Shown piece after piece: positions 63,639-64,000 of a stretch of 64,000 bases of DNA. The number at the start of each line of letters is the position of its first letter. The stretch's first letter is position 1. Origin of the DNA: Streptosporangium canum (GTDB lineage Bacteria > Actinomycetota > Actinomycetes > Streptosporangiales > Streptosporangiaceae); assembly GCF_900113865.1 (NCBI RefSeq), contig NZ_FOQY01000006.1, positions 313,852 to 377,851 on the forward strand. Reading direction: 5' to 3'. Both the position numbers and the translations under genes were made by a program. The notes below the pieces were generated by a model, which saw nothing but the letters and a program-made list of their open reading frames with translations, did not search any database and was not told the DNA's origin.

Positions 63639-64000
63639 GTGGCACAGTTGCTCCTCGTCGAGGACGACGCCCAGGTCAGGTCCGCGCTGACCCGCGCGCT
63701 CACCGAACGCGGGCATGCCGTCACGTCCGCTTGCGCGGGCATGCCGGGGCTGACGCGGGCACTGGAGGACCGGCCCGACCTGGTCGTGCTCGATCTGGGC
63801 CTGCCCGACCTCGACGGCTGCGAGGTACTGCGCATGCTACGCGCCGTCAGCGCCGTCCCGGTCATCGTGGCGACCGCGCGCGACGACGAGCCGGAGATCG
63901 TCCGGGCGCTGGACGCCGGAGCCGACGACTACGTCGTCAAGCCGTTCAGCGCGGCCCATCTGGACGCCCGGATCCGGGCCGTGCTGCGCCGGGGCAGGGA
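63639..64000 (+). CDS. Response regulator, N-terminal part (cut by window end)
   Basis: A partial gene running off the window; 120 codons are visible. The receiver domain is complete: acidic pair in LLLVEDDAQV, phosphorylated Asp in VVLDLGLPDLDG, Thr in VATARDD and Lys in DDYVVKPFS. It is followed by ARIRAVLRR as in OmpR/PhoP-type regulators; the DNA-binding domain lies outside. The GTG start 63639 has no close SD; TAGCGT (63627-63632) sits six bases before it, so it may be leaderless. Confidence 0.9.
   Translation, partial: MAQLLLVEDDAQVRSALTRALTERGHAVTSACAGMPGLTRALEDRPDLVVLDLGLPDLDGCEVLRMLRAVSAVPVIVATARDDEPEIVRALDAGADDYVVKPFSAAHLDARIRAVLRRGR

Overview
The window comes from a high-GC actinobacterial chromosome, most likely Streptosporangiales (Streptosporangium/Nonomuraea-like). 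The grounds are GC-rich third positions, many GTG and TTG starts, the actinobacterial dcw gene order with sepF-yggT-divIVA, an ileS T-box that hides a Shine-Dalgarno (SD) sequence, meso-DAP-type MurE (DNPR motif), several Ser/Thr kinases and an F420-type LLM oxidoreductase. Placement below order level is inference. I saw no rRNA, tRNA, CRISPR array or insertion sequence.

Layout. 1-6.6 kb: upstream region of a leftward gene outside the window, dnaE (-), an amino acid permease (+), and a DAHP-synthase-like/chorismate mutase fusion (-) behind what looks like an aromatic amino acid attenuator. 6.6-14.3 kb (+): two tandem paralogous Ser/Thr kinases, an AraC regulator, azlCD and a third kinase. 14.3-16.3 kb (-): rluD, lspA and a TraR/DksA zinc-finger gene. 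16.4-19.9 kb (+): T-box and a type 2 ileS. 20-41 kb (-): a division and wall cluster transcribed as mraZ-rsmH-ftsL-ftsI-murE-murF-mraY-murD-ftsW-murG-murC-ftsQ-ftsZ-yggS-sepF-yggT-divIVA, followed by a zinc-ribbon membrane protein. It is driven by a promoter embedded in four 10-bp-phased MraZ boxes. 41.4-46.1 kb (+): moxR-DUF58-transglutaminase operon. 46.3-51.2 kb (-): DUF3040, SOS-controlled dinB, a methyltransferase, nusB, efp and pepQ. 51.2-53.2 kb (+): secreted GH9 cellulase with a promoter and palindromic operator. 53.3-56 kb (-): SDF-family symporter with a perfect Crp/GlxR-type site, and an LLM oxidoreductase. 56.1-61 kb: EEP phosphatase (+), then a cox-accessory module (-) of AAA ATPase, VWA protein, XdhC and MobA-like genes without CO dehydrogenase subunits. 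61-64 kb: ktrB-ktrA K+ uptake (+), a small membrane protein (-) and the start of a response regulator (+).

The most notable findings are: the leader peptide/terminator unit in front of a catalytically degraded DAHP synthase fused to an intact-looking chorismate mutase; IleRS2 with an altered HIGH motif (GVHH) behind a T-box whose two alternative stems can be read from the sequence; the MraZ operator/promoter overlap; a GTTAGGAA palindrome shared by the cellulase gene and the left-edge gene; and decayed short tandem duplications at gene junctions (dnaE, ftsW/murG, murG/murC, SDF symporter).
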